DNA from: an uncultured Lachnospiraceae bacterium
GTDB lineage: Bacteria; Bacillota; Clostridia; Lachnospirales; Lachnospiraceae
Length of the DNA: 64,000 bases
Assembly: GCA_910576975.1 (NCBI GenBank)
Contig: CAJTJY010000021.1
Span: 1-64,000, forward strand
Reading direction: 5' to 3'
Shown here: positions 24,647 through 32,327 of the stretch, piece after piece
Numbering within the stretch: the stretch's first letter is position 1
Layout: each line of letters opens with the position of its first letter
Notes under the pieces: model-generated
Database searches by the model: none
What the model was told of the DNA's origin: nothing
Seen by the model: the letters and a program-made list of their open reading frames with translations, nothing else
Made by a program: the position numbers and the translations under genes

Positions 24647-25198
24647 ATGCTCATTGATATAACTCTTAAAATTACGCCCCAAATGGTAACAAATGCGCAG
24701 GAAAAGTTTGTGGCTTTCTATACAGGCTTTATAGAAAAAGAAGGATATGTAGGGCATGTATATTTTACAGAGCATCCGCAGTTATCAAATGAGTTGATTG
24801 ACGCTTTGCTAGTGTACTGACACATTTATATTCAGGCAAACCTCCTTGCCCGATTGCCCATCAGACTGCGTTGTCATCAGTCAACGATGCCACCGCATCG
24901 CCTCCTTCTTCCGTCTTGCTGATGAACAATCGTTCTGCAGAGTTTCGCCAGATATAAATGTGTCAGCACACTAGATATTGGGGTTTCTATCATAGGCGTA
25001 GATTTTGCAGGAGTAAGGCGTGGAAAGGAACATGCTCCGAAAGACCAATATTGTGCCGATAGGGGTGTATTTATCGTAGAAAACCTCTGTAATTTAAGTT
25101 CCATTTTGCATAATGGCGAATATTTTACAGCCTGCACGTATCCCATGAATTATTCAGATATGACAGGATTGCCTTGCCGTGTCATAGCAAAGATCTGA
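24647..25198 (+). pseudogene. Cyclase-family (kynurenine formamidase-like) gene, internally deleted and split by a MITE
   Basis: From the ATG at 24647 (after GTAGGAGGTACTGTAA) the frame reads 'LIDITLKITPQMVTNAQEK', then jumps to 'FVAFYTGFIEKEGYVGHVYFTEHPQLSNELIDALL'. After the MITE it continues 'DIGVSIIGVDFAGVRRGKEH', 'DQYCADRGVFIVENLCNL', 'MNYSDMTGLPCRVIAKI'. These are cyclase-family blocks, but the HxGTHxD metal-site region near residue 50 is missing. Removing the 160-bp MITE and one TA restores the frame exactly ('IDALLDIGVSI'), giving about 129 residues against about 210-220 normally. It is dead for two reasons: deletion and insertion. Confidence 0.8.
24812..24971 (-). mobile_element. 160-bp MITE, copy 2 (inverted), with TA target duplication
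   Basis: It is the reverse complement of copy 1 over its whole length, again 160 bp, flanked by TA at 24810-24811 and 24972-24973. One base of the left terminal repeat differs (GTGTACTG instead of GTGTGCTG). The open frame that covers it on the minus strand is not a gene. Confidence 0.85.
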
Positions 25199-25245
25199 AA
25201 TAATTTCTAAATGATTATTTTAGGAGTAATAACAAGCACATTGTG

Positions 25246-25430
25246 TTTGAGTTTCCGCATTTTGCAATTCATAGCGCCAAAAGGTTTCCATCACAAAGTG
25301 ATGAAAACACTTTGCACATAAAAGCACTCTGAAAAGCTAGATTTTCAAGCACTTTTTGTGCAAGATGTCTATGCTGCCAAAGGCAGCAAGACCTTTTGGC
25401 GCTATGAATTGCAAAATGCGGAAACTCAAA
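25246..25430. mobile_element. 185-bp palindromic MITE-like repeat, copy A
   Basis: The ends TTTGAGTTTCCGCATTTTGC and the matching reverse complement at 25411-25430 are inverted repeats of about 40 bp that continue 'AATTCATAGCGCCAAAAGG'. CATTGTG occurs flush on both outer sides (25239-25245 and 25431-25437), a probable target duplication. The inside carries a CATCACAAAGTGATG hairpin and a GCTGCC/GGCAGC hairpin. Copy B is at 59040-59141. It lies just upstream of the hpf promoter region. Confidence 0.75.
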
Positions 25431-25510
25431 CATTGTGGGGTAGTCATAACGATAGATTTATGTTATAATAACTACATTCAGAAAAATAAACAGCAAAGGG
25501 GTTGGACACC

Positions 25511-26038
25511 ATGCGCATTACAATTAGCGGAAAGAATATTGAGATCACTCAAGGATTAAGGCAGGCAGTGGAGGACAAGCTGTCTAAGCTGGAGAGATAT
25601 TTTACTCCTGAGACAGATATCCTTGTAACATTAAGCGTAGAGAAGGAACGTCAGAAAATAGAAGTTACCATTCCGGTGAAAGGAAATATTATCCGTTCTG
25701 AGCAGGTAAGCAATGACATGTATGTTTCCATAGACTTGGTGGAAGAGGTTATCGAGCGGCAGTTAAAGAAGTACAAGAATAAGATTGTAGACCAGCAGCA
25801 GTCCGCAGGCAATTTTCAGAAAGAATATATTGATAAAGAAGTGGAAGAAGATGAAGACGTCAAGATTATCCGTACCAAGCGTTTTGGGATGAAGCCGATG
25901 TATCCGGAAGACGCTTGCATACAGATGGAACTCTTGGGACATAACTTTTTTGTATTCCAGAATGCAGAGACAGATCAGGTGAACGTCGTATATAAGAGAA
26001 AAGGAAATACATATGGATTGATTGAACCTGAATTTTAA
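25511..26038 (+). CDS. hpf: Ribosome hibernation promoting factor, long form
   Basis: The ATG at 25511 follows AAAGGGGTTGGACACC. The 175-residue protein has the N-terminal S30AE domain ('RITISGKNIEITQGLRQAVEDKLSKLERYF', 'VTLSVEKERQKIEVTI') that binds the decoding region of the 30S subunit. A charged linker follows (residues 100-118), then the C-terminal domain ('VKIIRTKRFGMKPMYPEDACIQMELLGHNFFVFQNAETDQVNVVYKR'), which dimerises to form 100S ribosomes. Normal length for the long Firmicute type. A TATAAT box stands at 25464, just downstream of the 185-bp repeat, which might influence expression. Confidence 0.95.
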   Translation: MRITISGKNIEITQGLRQAVEDKLSKLERYFTPETDILVTLSVEKERQKIEVTIPVKGNIIRSEQVSNDMYVSIDLVEEVIERQLKKYKNKIVDQQQSAGNFQKEYIDKEVEEDEDVKIIRTKRFGMKPMYPEDACIQMELLGHNFFVFQNAETDQVNVVYKRKGNTYGLIEPEF

Positions 26039-26045
26039 ATGAGAA

Positions 26046-26144
26046 GGGGCTGTTGCAAAATGCAGCTTATATGCAATATATGGATGAGATTCTTGTGATC
26101 TGAATACCATATTCTGTATATAACGGCTATTTTGCAGCAGCCTC
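26046..26144. repeat. 99-bp GGGGCTGTTGCAAAA repeat, copy 1
   Basis: The ends GGGGCTGTTGCAAAAT and ATTTTGCAGCAGCCTC are imperfect inverted repeats. The whole 99 bp aligns with the reverse complement of the 99-bp repeat at 29462-29560 (shared GCAGCTTATAT, ATATGGAT, GTATATA, CGGCTATTTTGC). It directly follows hpf and could also act as a terminator. Confidence 0.7.
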
Positions 26145-26163
26145 TTTTCTTTGGCTTTGTCAC

Positions 26164-26192
26164 TTGTCACCGCTTTTAAAATAGTATAAAAT
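26164..26192 (+). promoter_or_regulatory. Promoter of the ddl-murF operon
   Basis: TTGTCA (26164-26169) and TAAAAT (26187-26192), 17-base spacer. CACCGC/GCGGTG (26169-26199) forms an inverted repeat around the -10 box and may be an operator. Confidence 0.55.
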
Positions 26193-26231
26193 AGCGGTGA
26201 TTATTAATTTGTAAATGCAGGAGGATTTTCC

Positions 26232-27284
26232 ATGAATATTATCGTATTGGCAGGAGGCTTGAGCACAGAGCGGGATGTGTCCTTTGTGACTGGCGGCGAG
26301 GTTGCGAAAGCGCTCAGGAAAAACGGGCATCACGTCATTCTTTTGGACGTCTTTATGGGCTATAGCGACAAGGAAGAAGATTTAAATGGAATCTTTGAGC
26401 GCTCTAAGGAGGTCAGCACTCTGGTGACGGGAATTTCTGGCACGGCGCCGGATCTGGAGGCTGTGAAAAAGAGCAGGAAAGATCAGAGCGCCAGCTTATT
26501 TGGACCTAACGTCATAGCGCTCTGCCGTATGGCAGACATTGTGTTTTTGGCCCTTCATGGAGAAAATGGAGAGGACGGCAGAATTCAGGCCGCATTTGAC
26601 TTATATGGCATCAAATATACGGGAACGGGATATCTGGGCAGCGCTCTTGCCATGGATAAACAATTGGCAAAGCGACTTTTTACGGCGAACCAGATACCGA
26701 CGCCGCCAGGGATTGCTATGAGGAAGGATTCTGGCGAGAGGAATTTTGAAAAAACGGGTTGCTCTCTGCCTTGCGTAGTAAAGCCTTGCCGGGGAGGTTC
26801 CAGCGTCGGAGTGTCTATCGTGTGGACGGAGCAGCAATTTCAGGAAGCATTAGAGGAGGCTTTTCGCTGGGAAGACGAGGTCGTGGTTGAATCTTATATC
26901 AAGGGCAGGGAATTTTCCGTGGGCGTGATCGATTTTAAGGCTCTTCCGGTGATTGAGATCGCCCCAGTGGAGGGCTTTTACGATTATAAAAACAAGTATG
27001 CGGCTGGCAGTACCGTGGAAACCTGTCCCGCTGATCTTTTGGAGGAACTTGCCACGAAACTGCAGCATTATGCAGAGGAAGCGGCAAAAGCGTTGGGTCT
27101 TGCCACGTATTCCAGAATGGATTTTCTGTTAGACGAAGAAAACCGCATCTATTGCCTGGAGGCAAATACGTTGCCAGGAATGACGCCCACAAGCCTGCTG
27201 CCTCAGGAAGCGAGGGCAGCGGGGATCGATTTTGTGGAGTTATGTGAACGGATAATTCAGATTTCGCTGAATAAGTATCAGTAA
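26232..27284 (+). CDS. ddl: D-alanine--D-alanine ligase
   Basis: The 350-residue protein makes the D-Ala-D-Ala dipeptide from ATP and two D-alanines in the cytoplasm. ATP-grasp features are visible: 'VLAGGLSTERDVSFVTGGEV' at the N-terminus, 'LALHGENGEDGRIQAAFDLYGI' (ligase signature 1), 'CVVKPCRGGSSVGVSIV' (ATP loop), and near the C-terminus 'SRMDFLLDEENRIYCLEANTLPGMTPTSLLPQEARAAGI' with the metal-binding E-x-N. The start ATG follows GCAGGAGGATTTTCC. murF follows after 12 bases, so the dipeptide and its ligation to the UDP-tripeptide are encoded together. Confidence 0.95.
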   Translation: MNIIVLAGGLSTERDVSFVTGGEVAKALRKNGHHVILLDVFMGYSDKEEDLNGIFERSKEVSTLVTGISGTAPDLEAVKKSRKDQSASLFGPNVIALCRMADIVFLALHGENGEDGRIQAAFDLYGIKYTGTGYLGSALAMDKQLAKRLFTANQIPTPPGIAMRKDSGERNFEKTGCSLPCVVKPCRGGSSVGVSIVWTEQQFQEALEEAFRWEDEVVVESYIKGREFSVGVIDFKALPVIEIAPVEGFYDYKNKYAAGSTVETCPADLLEELATKLQHYAEEAAKALGLATYSRMDFLLDEENRIYCLEANTLPGMTPTSLLPQEARAAGIDFVELCERIIQISLNKYQ

Positions 27285-27296
27285 TTGGAGGATGCC

Positions 27297-28676
27297 ATGA
27301 AACATATGACGTTAAAACATATCGCAGAAGCTTGCCACGGAATTTACATTGGAGACGAAAGAAAGCTTGAAACTGAAATTAGCGGAGCTGTCACAGACAG
27401 CCGGCAGGTAAAAGAGGGATATTTGTTTCTCCCGATAAAAGGCGCAAGAGTGGATGGTCATGACTTTATCCCAGCAGTTGCAGAACAAGGCGCTGCCGCC
27501 GTTCTTTCTGAGCGGGAACTGGCAGACTGTGCGCTGCCTTATATCCGTGTGGAATCTACCGAACAGGCGCTGAAAGACATCGCAGAGCATTACCGCAGCC
27601 AGCTTGCGATTCCCATTGTGGGAATCACGGGCAGCGTAGGCAAGACCAGCACAAAAGAAATGATTGCCTCTGTTTTATCGCAAAAATATAAAGTGTTAAA
27701 GACCGCGGGAAACTTTAACAATGAAATCGGCCTCCCGCTGACGCTTCTTAGAATTCGTAAAGAACATCAAGCGGCAGTGGTGGAGATGGGGATTTCTGAT
27801 TTTGGAGAGATGCACCGCCTTGCAAAAATGGCGAGACCGGATATCTGCGTGATTACCAATATCGGTATTTGCCATCTGGAAAATTTAAAGAGCAGAGATG
27901 GCATTTTAAAGGCGAAAAGTGAGATCTTCGACTATTTAAAGCCGGAGGGACATATTGTGCTCAATGGAGAGGATGAAAAGCTTGCCACGATCCAAAAGGT
28001 AAAGGGGGTTCAGCCAGTATTTTATGGGCCTGGCAGGGAGATTTATGCAGATCAGATTCAAAACCAGGGACTGGAAGGGGTAAGCGCAGTCATTCATACG
28101 CCGAAAGGCTGTATTAAAGTAAATATTCCTATTCCTGGAGAACATAATGTATCGAATGCCATGGCGGCGGCGGCAGTGGGACTTTCTCTTGATATGGAGC
28201 TTTTGGATATTCAAGCAGGAATTGAGCAAGTAAAGGCCATTGGAGGGCGCAGCAATCTTATGCAATGCGGCAGTCTGCAGATTCTTGACGATTGTTATAA
28301 CGCCAACCCAGTTTCTATGAGGGCTTCCTTAGACGTACTTAGCAGCGGAACAGGAAGAACAGTCGCCGTACTTGGAGACATGGGAGAGCTAGGGGAAGAC
28401 GAAGAACAGCTCCACTATGAAACAGGCGCCTATGTGGCGCAAAAGAAGATCGACGCCCTGTTTTGTGCCGGGAGCCTGTCAGCACAGCTTGCGCAGGGTG
28501 CAAGAGACGGGGGCATGGAACAAGTATTTTATTTTGCTAAGCGACAGGAATTGATAGAGCACCTGTTGGAATTCCTGAAAGAGGGCGATGCCGTGCTGGT
28601 AAAAGCATCTCATTTCATGGAATATCCAAAGGTGGTAGAAGCCCTAAAGGCGAGAGAACAGATAGGCCAAAGTTAA
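27297..28676 (+). CDS. murF: UDP-N-acetylmuramoyl-tripeptide--D-alanyl-D-alanine ligase
   Basis: The ATG at 27297 follows TTGGAGGATGCC; the TTG at 27285 is not used. The 459-residue Mur ligase has the N-terminal UDP-binding domain ('ISGAVTDSRQVKEGYLFLPIKG'), the P-loop 'ITGSVGKTSTKEMIASVL', the central 'NFNNEIGLPLTLLRI' and 'EMGISDFGEMHRLA', and the C-terminal 'DDCYNANPVSMRASLDVL' and 'AVLGDMGELGEDEEQLH' blocks that define MurF. It adds D-Ala-D-Ala to UDP-MurNAc-tripeptide, using the product of ddl just upstream. The 3' end faces plsC on the other strand, 14 bases away. Confidence 0.96.
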   Translation: MKHMTLKHIAEACHGIYIGDERKLETEISGAVTDSRQVKEGYLFLPIKGARVDGHDFIPAVAEQGAAAVLSERELADCALPYIRVESTEQALKDIAEHYRSQLAIPIVGITGSVGKTSTKEMIASVLSQKYKVLKTAGNFNNEIGLPLTLLRIRKEHQAAVVEMGISDFGEMHRLAKMARPDICVITNIGICHLENLKSRDGILKAKSEIFDYLKPEGHIVLNGEDEKLATIQKVKGVQPVFYGPGREIYADQIQNQGLEGVSAVIHTPKGCIKVNIPIPGEHNVSNAMAAAAVGLSLDMELLDIQAGIEQVKAIGGRSNLMQCGSLQILDDCYNANPVSMRASLDVLSSGTGRTVAVLGDMGELGEDEEQLHYETGAYVAQKKIDALFCAGSLSAQLAQGARDGGMEQVFYFAKRQELIEHLLEFLKEGDAVLVKASHFMEYPKVVEALKAREQIGQS

Positions 28677-28690
28677 AATTAATAAGATGG

Positions 28691-29431
28691 CTATGCTGTC
28701 ATAGATTCATGACGTTTCATCATTTCTTCGATTTTGGATTGGGTATATGCGCCGGAAAATTTCCGGTGCTCCTTATCCAATTGATTCAGATATATTGGTT
28801 CGCCGTATTCTACGATGACTTTGCACTTGCGCATAAAGGGCATGTGCTTTTCCCAAATATCCTGACTTCCTGAAATGGCAACAGGAATGATGGGACATCC
28901 TGTCTTCTCTGCCATTTTCAAACTGCCCTCTTTAAATGGAAGCAAGCCGTCTTCCGGGTGGGGATTTCTAGTGCCTTCTGGGAAGATGCAGATCGAAATC
29001 CCGTTCTTGATGTAATCAATGCCGGTTAAAATGGTTTTTAGCCCTGCTTTCATGTCAGAACGGTCCAAAAAGAGGCAGTAAAGATGTTTCATCCAATTGG
29101 AAAGGAGCGGGACTCTCTCCATAAAATCTTTAGAAACATATCCCGTAAGCCCAGGGCACCGGGAATATGTTATGACAATGTCAAAATAACTCTGATGGTT
29201 GGGAACATACAACACAGCCTGGTCTTTGGGAATCCGGTCTTCCCCAATGATGGTCAGCTTTGTTCCGGTAAAAACCAGTATCACCTTAAATGCCCATTGG
29301 ACGATGCGAAGGCTGCTGATGTCTGCAGCGGGCTTGTTGAATTTTTTGATTACCCGTTCCACTAACATGATTGGGATAGAGAGAATCAGAAAAATAATTA
29401 AAAAAAGTGAAACCAGAATTAATCGTATCAT
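28691..29431 (-). CDS. plsC: 1-acyl-sn-glycerol-3-phosphate acyltransferase
   Basis: The 246-residue membrane-associated enzyme acylates lysophosphatidic acid in phospholipid synthesis. An N-terminal membrane helix ('LILVSLFLIIFLILSIPIML') is followed by the catalytic H79-x4-D84 motif in 'VPNHQSYFDI' and the substrate-binding 'FPEGTRNPHPEDGLLPFKEG' block, then 'CPIIPVAISGSQ'. The ATG at 29431 follows GGAAAGGTAGATGAC. It is transcribed alone on the minus strand between two plus-strand units. Confidence 0.92.
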   Translation of the reverse strand: MIRLILVSLFLIIFLILSIPIMLVERVIKKFNKPAADISSLRIVQWAFKVILVFTGTKLTIIGEDRIPKDQAVLYVPNHQSYFDIVITYSRCPGLTGYVSKDFMERVPLLSNWMKHLYCLFLDRSDMKAGLKTILTGIDYIKNGISICIFPEGTRNPHPEDGLLPFKEGSLKMAEKTGCPIIPVAISGSQDIWEKHMPFMRKCKVIVEYGEPIYLNQLDKEHRKFSGAYTQSKIEEMMKRHESMTA

Positions 29432-29461
29432 GTCATCTACCTTTCCTTCTGGGAATTTTAT

Positions 29462-29560
29462 GGGGTTGTTGCAAAATAGCCGCTATATACAGGGTCGGTC
29501 AATCAGACTGCATAAGCCTGATCCATATCTTGTATATAAGCTGCATTTTGCAGCAGCCCC
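29462..29560. repeat. 99-bp GGGGCTGTTGCAAAA repeat, copy 2 (inverted)
   Basis: It begins GGGGTTGTTGCAAAATAGCC and ends CTGCATTTTGCAGCAGCCCC. It is the inverted counterpart of 26046-26144 with the same length and about three quarters identity by eye. It lies just upstream of plsC on its transcription side. Confidence 0.7.
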
Positions 29561-29659
29561 TTATTATTATACAAAGGTACTTTGAAAAATACAATCATAA
29601 ATGACAGGAAAGCCTTATACAATATCAATAGAACGTATTAATTTGAAAAGGAGCCGCCC

Positions 29660-30091
29660 ATGAACAAAATGATTTTGCCAAAAAGGTCTTTGCTTTGCAT
29701 TCTTATGGTTCTGATTATGCCAATCATGCTCTGGGCAGGGTGCGGGTTGGAGGAGACAGACGGTCACAAGCTGAAAGATTTGTCTTATACGATTTTGGAA
29801 GAGAAGGAGATTCCGCAGGAATTCCTGGAAGTAATAGAAGAGAAAAAGGAAGGGATTTTTAAGCTCACCTACACGGATCAAGAAAATCTCTACATAGCAG
29901 TTGGATATGGCGTTCAACAGACAGGTGGCTACAGTATTTCTGTAAATGAGTGTTACCTGACTAAAAACGCAGTGTATTTTGACACGACATTGATTGGACC
30001 GTCAAAAGGAGAACAGGTCAATCAGGTCAAATCTTATCCATATCTGGTAATTAAGACAAAATATTTAGAAAAAAGCGTAGTTTTTGAGTAG
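29660..30091 (+). CDS. Lipoprotein with PrcB-like C-terminal domain
   Basis: The ATG follows AAAAGGAGCCGCCC. The 143-residue precursor has a signal peptide ending in a lipobox ('LIMPIMLWAGC', A-G-C). The mature part has 'LSYTILEEKEIPQEFLEVIEEKKEGIFKLTYTDQENLYIAVGYGVQQTGGYSISVNE', a pattern I remember from PrcB C-terminal-type domains of secreted clostridial proteins. It is probably anchored to the outer face of the membrane. Exact role unknown. It stands alone between plsC and murA. Confidence 0.7.
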   Translation: MNKMILPKRSLLCILMVLIMPIMLWAGCGLEETDGHKLKDLSYTILEEKEIPQEFLEVIEEKKEGIFKLTYTDQENLYIAVGYGVQQTGGYSISVNECYLTKNAVYFDTTLIGPSKGEQVNQVKSYPYLVIKTKYLEKSVVFE

Positions 30092-30151
30092 AAAATACGG
30101 TAGGAATTTGGACTCAAATGTGCTAAGATGGTAAACGAAGTACAAAATAGC

Positions 30152-30188
30152 AAGTCTTCAAAAATGTTTTTGTCATTTTTGAAGGCTT
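30152..30188 (+). terminator. Hairpin after the PrcB-like lipoprotein gene
   Basis: AAGTCTTCAAAAATG (30152-30166) pairs along its full length with CATTTTTGAAGGCTT (30174-30188), one G-T pair, loop of 7. The T-rich tail is short (TTAATTCT), so efficiency is uncertain. Confidence 0.6.
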
Positions 30189-30339
30189 AATTCTGAGAAA
30201 ACAGCGGACAAGTCTGTGGTTTCTATTTGAAAATAGTACATGATTTCAATGAAATTGTTTATAATAAAATCGTAGCTATCCCCAATGGGGCAGGCACAAA
30301 ATGCAGATTCAGGCATAAAATAAGCTAACAGGGAACAGA

Positions 30340-30367
30340 TTTACAATTTGATAAAGTATGTTATAAT
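30340..30367 (+). promoter_or_regulatory. Promoter of murA
   Basis: TTTACA (30340-30345) and TATAAT (30362-30367), 16-base spacer; transcription would begin about 90 bases before the murA ATG. Confidence 0.65.
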
Positions 30368-30463
30368 AGTACATGATGTTTTTCGCAAGGTCCAAAGACG
30401 GACAGAGCATGATGGGAGTACTATGATAACTTCTTGTACGAAAACAGAGCATAGAGGTGCAAT

Positions 30464-31756
30464 ATGGAACAGTATGTGATCAGAGGGGGTAATCCGTTGG
30501 TAGGCGAAGTGGAGATCGGCGGCGCTAAGAATGCGGCGCTGGCAATCCTGGCAGCTTCCATTATGACGGATGAGACCGTAACAATAGATAATATACCCGA
30601 TGTACGGGATGTCAACGCCTTGCTTCAGGCAATGAGCGATATCGGGGCAAGGATAGACAGGGTAGATGCGCACACCGTGAAGATTACTGGTTCTTCAGTA
30701 AGGGATATTTCAGTAGATTATGATTCTATGAAGAAGATCAGGGCTTCTTATTATCTGCTGGGAGCGCTCTTGGGAAAATACAAGCATGCAGAAGTAACGC
30801 TTCCTGGAGGCTGCAACATTGGAAGCAGGCCCATGGATTTGCACATTAAGGGATTTCGTGCCTTGGGCGCAGATGTGCAGATTCGCAACGGCGCCGTAGC
30901 GGCAGAGGCACAGAAGTTAAAAGGCAGCCATATATATCTGGATAAGGTATCGGTTGGCGCTACGATTAATATAATGATGGCGGCAGCTATGGCAGAAGGA
31001 AAAACGACAATTGAAAATGCGGCAAAAGAGCCTCATGTGGTGGACGTCGCCAATTTTTTGAATAGCATGGGAGCGAATATCCGCGGAGCAGGCACGGACG
31101 TGATCCGCATTGTGGGCGTGGAGAACCTTCATAAGACGGAATATTCCGTGATTCCAGATCAGATTGAGGCAGGAACTTTTATGTTTGCGGCAGCGGCAAC
31201 CAAAGGCGACGTCACTGTGAAAAATGTGATCCCAAAACATTTAGAGGCTACCTCGGCGAAGCTGTTAGAGGCAGGCTGCGAGATAGAGGAACTGGACGAC
31301 GCTGTGCGAGTGGTGGCTTCCAAGCCATTGAGGCATACGCAGGTTACTACGCTGCCTTATCCAGGGTTTCCAACGGATATGCAGCCTCAGATGTCCGTGG
31401 TCTTAGGCATTGCCCAAGGAACTAGTACCGTGACAGAGAGCATTTTTGAAAACCGTTTTAAATATGTCGACGAATTGACCCGCATGGGGGCGGACATCAA
31501 GGTAGAGAGCAATATTGCCATTATCAGCGGAGTCAAAGGATATACAGGAGCCAGAGTGAGCGCGCCAGATCTCAGGGCAGGAGCAGCCTTGGTGATTGCA
31601 GGCTTATCTGCAGAAGGCACGACTATTGTGGACGATATTCATTATATTCAGAGAGGATATGAGGCTTTCGAAGAAAAATTAGAGAAATTGGGCGCTCAGA
31701 TCCGCCGGGTACAGACAGAGAAAGAGATCCAGAAATTTCACTTTAAGGCGGTATAG
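30464..31756 (+). CDS. murA: UDP-N-acetylglucosamine 1-carboxyvinyltransferase
   Basis: The 430-residue enzyme transfers enolpyruvate from PEP to UDP-GlcNAc, the first committed step of peptidoglycan synthesis. The EPSP-synthase-like fold is clear: 'GGAKNAALAILAASIMTDETVTIDNIP' at the start, 'MKKIRASYYLLGALL', the fosfomycin-reactive cysteine C117 in 'LPGGCNIGSRPMDLHIKGFRALGA', 'GTFMFAAAATKGDV', 'YPGFPTDMQPQMSVVLGIAQGTS', and 'DLRAGAALVIAGLSAEG'. The ATG follows ATAGAGGTGCAAT. Single gene closed by the terminator at 31786. The window holds only one murA. Confidence 0.96.
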   Translation: MEQYVIRGGNPLVGEVEIGGAKNAALAILAASIMTDETVTIDNIPDVRDVNALLQAMSDIGARIDRVDAHTVKITGSSVRDISVDYDSMKKIRASYYLLGALLGKYKHAEVTLPGGCNIGSRPMDLHIKGFRALGADVQIRNGAVAAEAQKLKGSHIYLDKVSVGATINIMMAAAMAEGKTTIENAAKEPHVVDVANFLNSMGANIRGAGTDVIRIVGVENLHKTEYSVIPDQIEAGTFMFAAAATKGDVTVKNVIPKHLEATSAKLLEAGCEIEELDDAVRVVASKPLRHTQVTTLPYPGFPTDMQPQMSVVLGIAQGTSTVTESIFENRFKYVDELTRMGADIKVESNIAIISGVKGYTGARVSAPDLRAGAALVIAGLSAEGTTIVDDIHYIQRGYEAFEEKLEKLGAQIRRVQTEKEIQKFHFKAV

Positions 31757-31785
31757 GCAGATGTGATAAAACTTCAAAGATGGCA

Positions 31786-31824
31786 GGAGGCATGAGGAAT
31801 TAGATTCCGGATGCTTCCTTTTTG
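31786..31824 (+). terminator. murA terminator
   Basis: GGAGGCATGAGGAAT (31786-31800) pairs with ATTCCGGATGCTTCC (31804-31818) around TAG, then CTTTTTG. Confidence 0.8.
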
Positions 31825-31887
31825 TATGCATTTTTGGGAATGCATTCTTCTTTTTCTGACAAATTTTACAAAACTGCACAATAATTT

Positions 31888-32327
31888 TTGTATAACTGTC
31901 GAAAATTATGTTACAATAGTGATATCCTTACAGAAGGGAGGATTGCATATTGTAAAAATGCCTGTCAGCAAAGCAGTTGGCAAAGAGTGAAAGAATTTTA
32001 TAATTCTATCACAAACTACCTGTTTGTGCGGAAAAGCGCACAGAATATGAGGAAATTATGAAAAAGCGTTAAAAGGAAAATGCCAAGGGAGGGTGGTTAA
32101 AATAAACAATAGCGCGGATTATCTTCTGTGAATCTGCAGTGAAAAAATAATTGTATATTATTTACAAGATTTTTACGTTATCTTTTTGGATATTTTATTA
32201 GTAACAGGGATTGAATATTCGTTTAAATTTTAAGCAATCTCAAAATTATATCACATTCGTATTTTAAGATGATAGAATAAAGTGTTACAAAATTATTTTG
32301 TAACAAATGCCATAAAGGAGAAAATAA
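31888..32327 (+). promoter_or_regulatory. Promoter and long leader of the cysD-cysNC-sulfotransferase operon
   Basis: TTGTAT (31888-31893) and TACAAT (31912-31917) with an 18-base spacer suggest a start near 31924 and a leader of about 400 bases. It contains a ribosome site (AGGGAGG, 31934) before a possible 10-codon peptide (31958-31990), GC-poor sequence, and a perfect 23-base palindrome TGTTACAAAATTATTTTGTAACA (32283-32305) just before the cysD ribosome site. The palindrome may be an operator or an RNA hairpin. No known riboswitch was recognised. Confidence 0.45.

Noticed and set aside
24877..25146. Minus-strand 89-codon open frame
   Set aside because: It runs through the MITE and antisense to the cyclase pseudogene; no ribosome site and the same peptide end arises from the other MITE copy.
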